A DNA stretch of 64,000 nt from ZC4RG29 sp964521255 (lineage in GTDB: Bacteria > Bacteroidota > Bacteroidia > Cytophagales > Cyclobacteriaceae): positions 1 through 64,000 of the forward strand of contig CAZFRM010000005.1 of NCBI GenBank assembly GCA_964521255.1. Reading direction: 5' to 3'. The notes beneath the pieces were generated by a model that was not told the origin of the DNA, made no database searches, and was given only the letters and a program-made list of their open reading frames with translations. Below are positions 50,343 to 58,956 of this stretch, piece after piece (the first letter of the stretch is position 1; each line of letters opens with the position of its first letter). The translations under genes and the position numbers were made by a program.

Positions 50343-50831
50343 ATGAAAAAAATCGCATTAATCATGCTACTCATGGTAGCTATGCAAATTGTAACTGTCG
50401 CTCAAAATGTACCAAGCGAGGCTTTAATTGGAAGAACATTTAGAGAGATACTTACTATAATCGATGGTACACCTCCATCAAATAACAAATCACCAATACA
50501 TAATATGGTGGCAATGGGTGCGGAGGTTAATGGTATTGATAGAGTTTATGAATGGAGTCAATTAAATAAAGAGTATGTTACTCTTGATGATATCTGTGAT
50601 CACGAAACAATAGGACTTTATACGAATTCAATGAGCGATGTTCATGGGTTAATTGAACAATTAGGATTTAAAATGCATGGAAAGAATAAACCGTTTAAAG
50701 ATGAGCTTGTCTCTGTAATTGAGAATGGTTATCGTTTAACAAATGAAAACGGTCAAACCTTCGTTATGCTTGTAACTAAAACGCATGAGTTTCCAGATCG
50801 AATAGATCTTGAGATTTATATAATGCCCTAA
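50343..50831 (+). CDS. FamX-3, secreted protein of a three-copy family
   Basis: A 162-residue secreted protein, signal peptide KKIALIMLLMVAMQIVTVAQ. It is closest to FamX-2: LIGRTFREIL, VNGIDRVYEWSQ, VTLDDICDHETIGLY, QLGFKMHGKNKPFK, IDLEIYIM. Its upstream neighbour is the broken lipoprotein gene, 22 bases away. A CCGG terminator follows, but no FamY gene is present after it, so unit 3 is incomplete. Function unknown. Confidence 0.78.
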   Translation: MKKIALIMLLMVAMQIVTVAQNVPSEALIGRTFREILTIIDGTPPSNNKSPIHNMVAMGAEVNGIDRVYEWSQLNKEYVTLDDICDHETIGLYTNSMSDVHGLIEQLGFKMHGKNKPFKDELVSVIENGYRLTNENGQTFVMLVTKTHEFPDRIDLEIYIMP

Positions 50832-50839
50832 AAACCAGA

Positions 50840-50862
50840 AAGCCGGTTAACCCGGCTTTTTT
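50840..50862 (+). terminator. CCGG hairpin terminator after FamX-3
   Basis: AAGCCGG / CCGGCTT arms (50840-50846 and 50852-50858) followed by seven T residues, the strongest of the three copies. Confidence 0.9.
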
Positions 50863-50928
50863 TATTACTGTTGATATCCAATGATCGCGCCGTCTTTCAG
50901 ATTGGCACACGTCTTATGCGCCCTATGT

Positions 50929-51058
50929 CCTTTGTTGGTGTTCTTCACCAGCAAAACTACATACTCCATTAAATCCATATTTTTTTATTTTCATTGGTTT
51001 TGGAAAAAGGTTGCACGAGTTCTTAACGTGCAGCAGACTTGTTGGTGAAAGGGCACAG
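50929..51058. repeat. Hairpin repeat block behind unit 3
   Basis: CCTTTGTTGGTGTTCTTCACC at its left end and GTGCAGCAGACTTGTTGGTGAA at its right end, with an unrelated AT-rich centre; it parallels 46211-46280. The surrounding gap (50863-51246) has no convincing gene, only a short minus-strand frame ending CANLKDGAIIGYQQ near 50870. Confidence 0.65.
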
Positions 51059-51246
51059 TTCCGCTAAGTTTTATTTTAATAGTGAGCATGGAGGTTATCA
51101 AGTGATGAATTACATGATGTTGATGTTAAAGGATATTGATCTGACAAAGTGTGATGGAAAATGATGAGGTGCACGTGTCTATGAATCAGAGTCTGTTCAT
51201 CGCCGACAAAAATGCCATCTTACTCAGCAACTAATCCTCACTTATG

Positions 51247-51743
51247 CTAATCTTCATCCGTGCGCTTAAAACCAATCTTGCGCAGAGGTTCGGATTTCGG
51301 GTTCAGTAACTCTTTTAGGTACGAAGACTACACTGAAATTCTCGTCATGCTTGCTCGCTTTTTGCTCTAACTTCTCCAACTTTAAAAGAATGTCTTTGTG
51401 ATCCATCAGCATGCCTTTCAGTTTTGTATAAATCCTCATGATCTGAATATTCACCTGTATGGCTCTTTCGCTATTCAAAACACTGGACAACATTAAAATG
51501 CCATGCTCAGTAAATGCAAGAGGGGCGTACCTTCTGCCTCCTCTGCCCCTCTTTGAGGTCGCAAATTGCGACCTCAAAGATTCCCATTCTTTATCCGTTA
51601 ACTGGAACATAAAGTCTTCCGGAAATCTATCCACATTCCGTTTTACCTGCTCGTTGAGTCGCTTTGTTTCAACCTGGTAAAGTTCTGCAAGGTCAACATC
51701 CAACATCACTTTATGATTTCTTATTAGAAGCCATCTCAAAAAT
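51247..51743 (-). pseudogene. ORF6N-domain gene, truncated and frameshifted
   Basis: An ORF6N (KilA-N-related, phage-type) domain is plain: HKVMLDVDLAELYQVETKRLNE, RFPEDFMFQLT, LAFTEHGILMLSSVLNSERAI. The usual start is missing; the frame now begins inside the terminal repeat of the element at 51725. At the 3-prime end the open frame finishes at 51266 as TSAQDWF, but the next frame gives the typical end LKELLNPKSEPLRKIGFKR to a TAG at 51247, so a small deletion near 51316 has shifted the frame. Confidence 0.75.
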
Positions 51744-52158
51744 CAAAAATCTGGTGGCTCAAAAAGTTGAAATGACAAAGGAGGTTGTTCATTAGTAGTA
51801 TTTATGGGGCGCCTTCGAAGCCGTCATCCCGATATTTATCGGCATCCCCCATCAGCTCGTCAAAATAGACCCACGCAACTGATTTGGAGATGCCTGCTAA
51901 ATTGGTCCCTCCGAATATCGCATCTCAGTGAAAATGCATCACCTTGTTATCGTTCGCAGAAACGGGATCCCGCGAGTAAAGTGATCATTTCATGGGAAGC
52001 TTAGTGACGCGGGATGACGTGCTTCGAAGAGTGATAGCGTCTAAAACCTTTCGGGTCAAAAAAAAGTTGTCATTGGTGACTAGAGAATAACCTCCTCATG
52101 AACAGAGAATGTCTCGCTACCGCTCAACATGACGTATGTATTTTTGAGATGGCTTCTA
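51725..52158. mobile_element. 434-bp element with 19-bp terminal inverted repeats
   Basis: TAGAAGCCATCTCAAAAAT at 51725-51743 is the exact complement of 52140-52158. Between them lie smaller palindromes (CCCGATATTTATCGG near 51819, GGGATCCC near 51965) and no coding frame. Size, ends and position inside a gene suggest a MITE-type non-autonomous transposon or an IS remnant. I see no target duplication. The stretch 52159-52281 beyond it holds nothing recognisable. Confidence 0.75.
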
Positions 52159-52281
52159 GGTAAATTTTACTGATTACCACGTCATCGGGTATGGCCAGGC
52201 TCTTGGACATAGATCATTTTTTAGTTCTTAAAATCTCAAAGGTTACGGTTCAAAATTTTCGATCGTATTGAAGAAAAAATA

Positions 52282-53817
52282 TCATCCTGCCCACCCATCT
52301 CTATCCAAACTCCTATATTGAATTGCTTCCGCCAAATGTTCAACCTGTATTTCTTCCATACCGGAAAGATCAGCAATGGTTCTTGATACTTTAAGAATAC
52401 GATCATAAGCTCTTGCTGAAAGGCCTAATCGTTCCATGGCAGTTTTAAGTAATAAATTACCTGTTTCATTGATGGGGCAAATTTCTTTCACCTGGTTGGA
52501 GGGCATCATGGCGTTACAATAAATAGGATGATCTTTGAATCGTTGCGATTGTATTTCTCTCGCCCTTACTACACGATCACGAATGTCTTCGCTGGTTTCA
52601 GATTTTCTTCGCGCAGTCATCTCGTCAAAGCTTACGGGGACAACTTCAACATGAAGATCAATCCGATCAAGTAACGGACCACTTACTTTGCTGAGGTATC
52701 GTTGCACAACCCCGGGCCCGCAAACACATTCCTTTTCCGGGTGATTATAAAAACCACACGGGCAGGGATTCATACTCGCGATCAACATAAAGTTTGCAGG
52801 GTAGTCAAGCGAAACTTTAGCGCGCGAAATCGTTACCTTTCTATCTTCCATCGGCTGGCGCATGACTTCCAACACGGTTCGTTTAAACTCTGGCAGTTCA
52901 TCAAGAAATAAAACACCATGATGCGCCAGTGAAATTTCTCCCGGCTGAGGAATACCTCCCCCGCCGACCAGTGCTACATCTGAGATTGTGTGATGAGGAC
53001 TTCTGAATGGCCGGGTAGTTATTAACGTTGCATCACGACCTAAGCGACCCGCCACGGAATGTATCTTCGTTGTTTCAAGCGCTTCATTCAAAGTAAGCGG
53101 AGGAAGAATAGTTGGCAACCGTTTCGCCAGCATTGTTTTTCCTGCACCCGGCGGACCGATCATAATAACGTTATGCCCACCGGCTGCAGCAATCTCCAGC
53201 GCCCGCTTGATATTTTCCTGGCCCTGCACATCTTTGAAATCAAAATCGTAATGATTCATTCGCGCCGAGAACATTTCTTTCGCATCAACTTTTACCGGTT
53301 CGATGGATGTTTTTCCATTTAAAAATTCAACCGCCTCTTTCAAATGTGCTACAGGAAAAATATTGAGACCATTTACAATGCCCGCTTCGCGTGAATTGTC
53401 TTTGGGTAAGATAAAACCTTTGAACCCTTCCTTCTGTGCCTGAATAGCAATGGGTAAAACTCCTTTGATGGGACGCAACGTACCATCCAACGCCAGCTCA
53501 CCCATAATTACATATTGATCCAGCATTGAAGCTTGAATCTGGCCTGAAGCTTTTAGAATGCACAGCGCAATGGGAAGATCATAAGATGATCCTTCTTTAC
53601 GTATATCTGCCGGCGCAAGATTGACCACAGTCTTCTCACGCGGCATATAATATTTATTATTTTTCAGTGCAGACTCTACACGATGTTCGCTTTCCTTAAC
53701 AGCGCTATCCGGCAGGCCACTCATATAGAAATGTAATCCTTGTCCTACGTTCACTTCAATAGTGATCGTTCTGGCATCAACGCCGTGAACGGCGCTGCCA
53801 AAAGTCTTGGCCAGCAT
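52282..53817 (-). CDS. YifB/ComM-type Mg-chelatase-like AAA ATPase
   Basis: A 511-residue ATPase: an N-terminal Lon-protease-like fold (about 1-165), an AAA core with Walker A IGPPGAGKTMLAKRLP and Walker B GVLFLDELPEFKR, a zinc-type cysteine loop (NPCPCGFYNHPEKECVCG) and a C-terminal helical domain (LSARAYDRILKVSRTIADL). Relatives such as ComM are hexameric branch-migration helicases used in natural transformation. Full length and intact. Confidence 0.94.
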   Translation of the reverse strand: MLAKTFGSAVHGVDARTITIEVNVGQGLHFYMSGLPDSAVKESEHRVESALKNNKYYMPREKTVVNLAPADIRKEGSSYDLPIALCILKASGQIQASMLDQYVIMGELALDGTLRPIKGVLPIAIQAQKEGFKGFILPKDNSREAGIVNGLNIFPVAHLKEAVEFLNGKTSIEPVKVDAKEMFSARMNHYDFDFKDVQGQENIKRALEIAAAGGHNVIMIGPPGAGKTMLAKRLPTILPPLTLNEALETTKIHSVAGRLGRDATLITTRPFRSPHHTISDVALVGGGGIPQPGEISLAHHGVLFLDELPEFKRTVLEVMRQPMEDRKVTISRAKVSLDYPANFMLIASMNPCPCGFYNHPEKECVCGPGVVQRYLSKVSGPLLDRIDLHVEVVPVSFDEMTARRKSETSEDIRDRVVRAREIQSQRFKDHPIYCNAMMPSNQVKEICPINETGNLLLKTAMERLGLSARAYDRILKVSRTIADLSGMEEIQVEHLAEAIQYRSLDRDGWAG

Positions 53818-53838
53818 GTTTACGTTAATTTAAAAAGC

Positions 53839-54168
53839 TTACTTGATTTCTTTTGACTGAGGTGGTGGAGTAACTTTTTTTGCGTCCTCCTGAAAGTCGA
53901 AAAGCTTCGCTTTGAGTGTAGTAAGTTCATCGTGGAGAGAGGTTTTTTCTTGTTCATGTTTTTTATTCACCCAATAGGACCAGGCCACATCGGTCAGAAA
54001 TAAGAGAAGACCAAATATGGCGAGGTATTTCGTTAACGGTATCCAGGAAAGAAGTTTGCTAAGAAAGGCGAAATCATCCTTTTGTGTATCTACATAGGTA
54101 GTGAAAATCAATAGACCAATGTGGAACAATCCAAAGACACTATAAAATATCAGTCTGTTTCTATTCAT
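53839..54168 (-). CDS. Small membrane protein with coiled-coil tail
   Basis: A 109-residue protein with two transmembrane helices (about 7-25 and 46-66) and a cytoplasmic coiled coil (KHEQEKTSLHDELTTLKAKLFDFQED) ending in a proline-rich tail. No family name comes to mind with certainty. It is 21 bases upstream of the YifB gene on the same strand and may be co-transcribed with it. Confidence 0.75.
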   Translation of the reverse strand: MNRNRLIFYSVFGLFHIGLLIFTTYVDTQKDDFAFLSKLLSWIPLTKYLAIFGLLLFLTDVAWSYWVNKKHEQEKTSLHDELTTLKAKLFDFQEDAKKVTPPPQSKEIK

Positions 54169-54266
54169 GTGAGTGGCCTGATTTTAAGGTACCAGACTTG
54201 GCAGGACTAAAGTTAGAGTAAAAAACTTAATTTGAAAGCAAACCCAGCGTCTACTATGAAGAAAAT

Positions 54267-56084
54267 CTATATCCGTTGAATTTCATTCAGCTTCCTGTAA
54301 AGGCCGTCCTTTAAAATCAAATCATCGTGACCACCCTGTTCAATGATTATACCGTTTTGTATCACAGCGATTTCGTCTGCATGCTGAATGGTGCTTAGCC
54401 GGTGGGCTATCACAATGGAGGTCCGGTTCTTCATCAGGTTGGTTAAAGCATCCTGTACCAGTCTTTCCGATTCAGAATCAAGCGCTGAGGTTGCTTCGTC
54501 CAGGATCAATATGGGTGGATTCTTTAAAACTGCACGGGCTATGCTTAAACGCTGGCGTTGGCCGCCCGATAACTTTGAACCACGCTCACCAATTATCGTT
54601 TGATAGCCATTTTCAGTTTCCATAATGAAGGAATGGGCATTGGCAATTTTAGCTGCATTGATCACATCTTCTTCTTTGGCATCCTCACGACCGAAGGCTA
54701 TGTTGTTAAATATGGTGTCATTAAAAAGAATAGATTCCTGCGTCACCACGCCAATGAGGCTGCGTACATTTTCCAGTTTATAATCGGTCAATGACTTGCC
54801 ATCCAGTAAGACCGCGCCATCCGTTGGATCATAAAATCTGGGTACCAGATCAGCAAGCGTTGATTTACCTCCGCCGGATGGACCGACCAGGGCAATTGTC
54901 TTTCCTTTTTCGATCTTAAGGTTAATGTGTTTCAAAACGGATTCACGTTCATAAGCAAAACTTACGTTCTTAAACTCAATGCTTTCTTTAAACGCATGGA
55001 TACTTTCTGCATTCGGTTTATCTTTTACCAAAGGTTCAATATCAATTATATCGAATATGCGTTGTGCGGAAACCGTACCTTTTTGCAACGAAGTAATTCC
55101 ATTGGAAAAATTTTTGGCTGGCTGAAGCAGTGAGGCATAGTACGTTATGAACACCAGAAAAGCAGCCGGCGTCAATTCACTATTACCGGACATGGCTATT
55201 TGTCCGCCATAGAAAAGTATTACTGCTACCACAACAACACCCAGAAATTCTGATAAGGGTGAAGCCAGTTCATTCTTCCTGGATATCGACAAGTTTACTT
55301 TTCGGTGAAAGGCAGTTTCATTTTCAATTTTATTGACAAGAAAGTTACGAGCGTTAAAAGCATTAATAACCCGCATGCCACTAAAAACTTCATCCAGAAT
55401 ATTTACAATACGACCCATTGATTCCTGGCTCTGAACGGCCCGGCGCTTAAGCTTTTTAATAATAGAAGCTATAACGGCACCTGTTAATGGCAGGACGACA
55501 AGCGTAAACAAGGTTAACTTAGCTGAGATGGAAAACAGCATGAAAATAAAAATAATGATAGTGATAGGCTCCCGAATGGCCTTGAACCCTTGCACCACTG
55601 TGTTTTCCACTTCACTTACATCATTTGTGAAGCGGGAAATAAGATCTCCTTTTCGCTGATCATTGAAATAACCAATGTGCAACATCGAGACATTCTTAAA
55701 AACATGAAGCCGTAAGTTGCGCACTACATCCACCTTTACACGCGAAGCCACCATTCGCTCCATGTACTTGAAGATGTTGGCCAGTAAAACAAAAACAACT
55801 ATTGAAACGCACACATACAGTAAAGTTGTAACATATCCATTCTTATCCAGAACGTTAACGAAGTGAAACTGAAACCAGTCTTTAAAGTAGTCGACTGAAA
55901 ATTCAAATTCACCAGGCACTGCGGGTTTCTCAACTTCCTGCTTAAACAGAACATTCAGCATGGGCATCAACAAGCCTAAGTATGTTGCATTAAAAACTGC
56001 AGACAACAGGGAAAAGACAACAAACTTCGTAAACCGTGAGCCAGCCCCGGGTGCATACTGCAAAATGCGAAAGTATATCTTCAT
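54267..56084 (-). CDS. MsbA-like ABC exporter, fused permease and ATPase
   Basis: A 605-residue half-transporter. Six transmembrane helices occupy about residues 20-330; the ATPase follows with Walker A GPSGGGKST, signature LSGGQRQRLS, Walker B ILILDEATSALD and switch IAHRLSTI. The homodimer flips lipids or drugs across the inner membrane; MsbA-type lipid A export is the usual role in Bacteroidota, but the substrate is not evident. It lies 12 bases downstream of the Wzi-like gene. Confidence 0.93.
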   Translation of the reverse strand: MKIYFRILQYAPGAGSRFTKFVVFSLLSAVFNATYLGLLMPMLNVLFKQEVEKPAVPGEFEFSVDYFKDWFQFHFVNVLDKNGYVTTLLYVCVSIVVFVLLANIFKYMERMVASRVKVDVVRNLRLHVFKNVSMLHIGYFNDQRKGDLISRFTNDVSEVENTVVQGFKAIREPITIIIFIFMLFSISAKLTLFTLVVLPLTGAVIASIIKKLKRRAVQSQESMGRIVNILDEVFSGMRVINAFNARNFLVNKIENETAFHRKVNLSISRKNELASPLSEFLGVVVVAVILFYGGQIAMSGNSELTPAAFLVFITYYASLLQPAKNFSNGITSLQKGTVSAQRIFDIIDIEPLVKDKPNAESIHAFKESIEFKNVSFAYERESVLKHINLKIEKGKTIALVGPSGGGKSTLADLVPRFYDPTDGAVLLDGKSLTDYKLENVRSLIGVVTQESILFNDTIFNNIAFGREDAKEEDVINAAKIANAHSFIMETENGYQTIIGERGSKLSGGQRQRLSIARAVLKNPPILILDEATSALDSESERLVQDALTNLMKNRTSIVIAHRLSTIQHADEIAVIQNGIIIEQGGHDDLILKDGLYRKLNEIQRI

Positions 56085-56096
56085 GAATCAGTTTTC

Positions 56097-57797
56097 TTAA
56101 AAGTCGTATAATCGCTGCGAAATATTCCATCGCAGGGCCAGGCAAGTCATCACTGTGCTTTCATTATAGAACAATACTTCACTGTCACTTTTTCTTACAA
56201 CCAATTGCGCATCAATAAACAGGTTATGTTTTAACATCCACGATGCCGTAAAACTTCCAAAGAGGATTGTATTCTCAACACCTTGACCAATAGTATTGTT
56301 ATAATCCTGCTCGCGACTCGTGTTCATCTTAAGTATATCGCTGCCCCAATTTACACCCGTCGTATCACGGCCAATCTGTGTATAAACAAGTTTGCCAATA
56401 AGGTTAAGCCTCGGCACGGGCTGATACCTCATTATACCTACCACCTCTTTGAAATTGGCGCCTAAAGGATGCGCCAATGACTGACTGTAACCTGAATAAT
56501 TTCCATAATCTGTGTTGTGCGAATACGTATAGGGTCGTACAATATTTCCTTCCAGTTGCAAATCAAGGTTGTTCAATCCAAAGGCATCAATATATTTTCC
56601 ACCAATCTGTACACCCCACTTGTTAGCCCACCATCCATCTCCCTCTTTAAGATTGTCGAGGAGAAATTCATCAAAGACAACTTGTCCGTAAAATGAGATT
56701 TTTTTTGCTGCATTCCATTTGAAATCCGCGCCGACGATAGCATTATCAGCGCTTCCATTCTGTTGTTCAATCGCCCGGAAAAATATTATGGGATTCAGGT
56801 AACTCAATTCAAACTTTCCTGTTCCGATTGAATCATCTGAACTGAAAATGATGGTTTCAAACAAACCGATATTGAGTTTCTTACCAATGTTAAGACTCAG
56901 ATGGTGATTGACAACGCCCTTATTCGGATAGCCTTTATCTGTTGCCTTACTGCCTGAAGAATTGCCGATAACATTTTCTTTCATCTGGTTGATAGAGTAC
57001 AAATAATTAAGTTTCCACACTTTCGCATTGAACTTGAAGTAAAATGACGGAGGAGCAAAATCAGAAAGAATAAGCGACCGGTAACCATTACCTATAGCGA
57101 ACCGGTCATAGCCTGTCTGAAGATTAATACTTTTGGTTGCATCGTAAGTCACATATCCGCGGGCTTGCAGAAAATCAACACCTCCATTCTTAAATGACTT
57201 CCAAAATCCTTCATGCGGAACGACCCAATATTGTGATTGATAATCCTGAACATACGATGGTAGCCGGGCCTGGTTGTCAGTGAGGTAAGTATAAAAACCA
57301 AGCTTCTTATCTACCATGCCTCTTACTTCAAGGCCACGGGTATTGATGTAGGTGATATCATCCAGCCTTGAGTCTGATCCAACCCCAAAATAAATTACAG
57401 GGTTAATGTGAAGATCAAAATCGGGATGGTCAACGTAAATGAGATCCGATTTCTTTTTATAAAAAGTTTTTAACAACGGCTTCTTGCTTTCGTTAGTTTC
57501 AGGTCGCGCCCACTCCCAACTATCGTTTCGAAAATAATCGTAGTTAAACTGATCTGATTTTGATGTGATCAAACCTTCATCATAAACAGAATCAATGAAA
57601 GCAATTACTTCCGATCGCTTATATTGTTTTAAAGTAGTGAATAGCTGCGGTAAAACTTTTCCTGCTTTAATTTCATAGCGTTCAATTCGGTGATAGTAAT
57701 CTTCGTTGATGGGAATGAATGTACCTTGGGCTAACAAGTTAAACGGTATGAAGGCGAAGCTACAAAACAGTGCTTTTTTCACTAGCGGGTAATTCAT
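56097..57797 (-). CDS. Wzi-like outer-membrane beta-barrel protein
   Basis: A 566-residue exported protein with a signal peptide (about 1-24, FNLLAQ). The rest is an alternating-strand barrel; GLEVRGMVDKKLGFYTYLTDNQ and ELSYLNPIIFFRAIEQQNGSADNAIVG-type segments are characteristic of the capsule assembly Wzi family. Wzi binds exopolysaccharide at the cell surface. It overlaps the VapC gene by 4 bases and precedes an MsbA-like exporter, consistent with envelope glycan or lipid traffic. Confidence 0.85.
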   Translation of the reverse strand: MNYPLVKKALFCSFAFIPFNLLAQGTFIPINEDYYHRIERYEIKAGKVLPQLFTTLKQYKRSEVIAFIDSVYDEGLITSKSDQFNYDYFRNDSWEWARPETNESKKPLLKTFYKKKSDLIYVDHPDFDLHINPVIYFGVGSDSRLDDITYINTRGLEVRGMVDKKLGFYTYLTDNQARLPSYVQDYQSQYWVVPHEGFWKSFKNGGVDFLQARGYVTYDATKSINLQTGYDRFAIGNGYRSLILSDFAPPSFYFKFNAKVWKLNYLYSINQMKENVIGNSSGSKATDKGYPNKGVVNHHLSLNIGKKLNIGLFETIIFSSDDSIGTGKFELSYLNPIIFFRAIEQQNGSADNAIVGADFKWNAAKKISFYGQVVFDEFLLDNLKEGDGWWANKWGVQIGGKYIDAFGLNNLDLQLEGNIVRPYTYSHNTDYGNYSGYSQSLAHPLGANFKEVVGIMRYQPVPRLNLIGKLVYTQIGRDTTGVNWGSDILKMNTSREQDYNNTIGQGVENTILFGSFTASWMLKHNLFIDAQLVVRKSDSEVLFYNESTVMTCLALRWNISQRLYDF

Positions 57798-58213
57798 TCT
57801 TTTATCGAATTGTTTTTTATGTAATCTTCCGGAGTTGTGGCTATACCGGGGAATTCACGCAAAATCTTTTTGTCTAATGTTATTAAAAGAGTAAACATGG
57901 TCTTGGCAAGAACAATAAACTCACAATCATAACTTGAGCATGACGACTCCTTAATTGTAGTTAAAACCTCTATTGAATTTACCGGTTGTGAATATCCTTC
58001 CATATCCTCTTCAGCAATTTGAACTGCTTCGAGTGCTTCTTCAAAAGAAATGAGACCCTTTCTATAATATTGACAAGCTACATTTCGAAATTCACTCTTC
58101 CACAAATAGGGCGCTATCCAAAAATCATCAGTCCTTCTGAGATTTTCTATAAGTTGATTATTGGGACTTGGGAAATAAAGGCCGGCAATAATATTAGTGT
58201 CTACAACAATCAC
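57794..58213 (-). CDS. VapC-type PIN-domain ribonuclease toxin
   Basis: A 139-residue PIN domain. The acidic residues of the metal site are visible in MIVVDTNIIAGLY, WKSEFRNV and CEFIVLAKTM, with a final ITLDKKIL. VapC toxins cleave tRNA or rRNA. It overlaps its antitoxin gene by 4 bases upstream and, by 4 bases, the Wzi-like gene downstream, so the envelope gene may be partly co-transcribed with the toxin-antitoxin pair. Confidence 0.93.
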   Translation of the reverse strand: MIVVDTNIIAGLYFPSPNNQLIENLRRTDDFWIAPYLWKSEFRNVACQYYRKGLISFEEALEAVQIAEEDMEGYSQPVNSIEVLTTIKESSCSSYDCEFIVLAKTMFTLLITLDKKILREFPGIATTPEDYIKNNSIKE

Positions 58214-58452
58214 GGGCGACCCTCATTAATTGATTTTTCGATCTCATCAAGGGAAAGCGAACCTTTAACCTTTGCTCTGAATTGTTGGGCCCGTTGTATA
58301 ATCTTTTCGACATCCGGTCGGTTTTCGTCAGACAAATAATGTTTCAGCATAAAAAGAATCTCGCTGTTTAAACTTCTTTCATTAAGTTTTGCCTTCCTCC
58401 TGAGCTGCTCAAAAAGACTATCTGGAATGTTTTTTAGGGTAATATTAGCCAT
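58210..58452 (-). CDS. Arc/FitA-type antitoxin
   Basis: An 80-residue antitoxin with an N-terminal ribbon-helix-helix (ANITLKNIPDSLFEQLRRKAKLNERSLNSEIL) and a C-terminal helix that covers the VapC active site. I use the ATG at 58452; a TTG two codons earlier is possible. It represses the operon through the palindrome just upstream. Confidence 0.9.
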   Translation of the reverse strand: MANITLKNIPDSLFEQLRRKAKLNERSLNSEILFMLKHYLSDENRPDVEKIIQRAQQFRAKVKGSLSLDEIEKSINEGRP

Positions 58453-58460
58453 ATACAAAA

Positions 58461-58507
58461 TGGTTCCGTTTTGGAACCAAAACTACATATTAATCAATTC
58501 AGAACAA
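58461..58507 (-). promoter_or_regulatory. Promoter and operator of the vapBC-type operon
   Basis: On the minus strand TTG (58507-58505), exactly 19 bases, then TAGTTTTG (58485-58478), both perfect. A perfect inverted repeat TGGTTCC / GGAACCA (58461-58467 and 58473-58479) begins at the end of the minus-7 box and covers the expected transcription start, just ahead of the antitoxin ATG, the classic site for autorepression. Confidence 0.88.
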
Positions 58508-58524
58508 AAAAGCCCAAAAGAGCC

Positions 58525-58554
58525 TTGCAGATCATCATTTCATACCTATCTTTG
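58525..58554 (+). promoter_or_regulatory. Promoter of rpmE2
   Basis: TTG (58525-58527), exactly 19 bases, TATCTTTG (58547-58554): a perfect Bacteroidota housekeeping promoter. The ATG of rpmE2 is 30 bases downstream. It points away from the vapBC promoter 18 bases to its left. Confidence 0.9.
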
Positions 58555-58584
58555 CACTCCTTTTTGGAGAAAAAGCGAAAGAAA

Positions 58585-58842
58585 ATGAAGAAAGATATTC
58601 ATCCTAATTACAGAACAGTGGTTTTTCACGATACATCAAGTGATACCAAGTTCCTCACTAAGTCAACTGCCGTAACGAAAGAAACCATTAAATGGGAAGA
58701 TGGCAAGGACTACCCGGTTATAAAAGTGGAAGTTAGCTCAGCATCGCATCCCTTCTTTACCGGCAAGAAATTGTATGTGGATACAGCCGGCCGTGTTGAG
58801 AAATTCCAGAAGAAATACGGAAAGAAAGAGAAAGAATCATAA
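58585..58842 (+). CDS. rpmE2: 50S ribosomal protein L31, type B
   Basis: Eighty-five residues beginning MKKDIHPNYRTVVFHDTSS, with TKSTAVT and HPFFTGKKLYVDTAGRVEKFQKKYG. It lacks the CxxC zinc pairs of type A L31, so it is the zinc-independent type B form, which is usual in this phylum. The start is fixed by homology and by the promoter; the frame is open further upstream. Single gene with its own terminator. Confidence 0.96.
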   Translation: MKKDIHPNYRTVVFHDTSSDTKFLTKSTAVTKETIKWEDGKDYPVIKVEVSSASHPFFTGKKLYVDTAGRVEKFQKKYGKKEKES

Positions 58843-58865
58843 TTACTATTATTGATAAATATCAA

Positions 58866-58891
58866 AGCCTCCTAACATTGGAGGCTTTTTT
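58866..58891 (+). terminator. Intrinsic terminator after rpmE2
   Basis: AGCCTCC / GGAGGCT arms (58866-58872 and 58880-58886) run straight into a T tract, 24 bases after the stop codon. Confidence 0.92.
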
Positions 58892-58956
58892 ATTTTGTAA
58901 GAGTTTAAAGCAATCCAATTCCTTGCTCCGCGTCTTCCATATTCTATTTTTGCCTC

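Noticed and set aside
50863..50930. Minus-strand frame ending CANLKDGAIIGYQQ
   Set aside because: Only about 20 codons before the repeat; may be a gene tail, but no family could be assigned.
44247..51058. Reading the array as a CRISPR or classical integron
   Set aside because: Repeats are too few, too long and separated by kilobases with whole operons on both strands; no cas gene, integrase or uniform attC site is present.
58019..58339. Plus-strand frame over the vapBC genes
   Set aside because: Antisense shadow of two overlapping genes with strong family matches.
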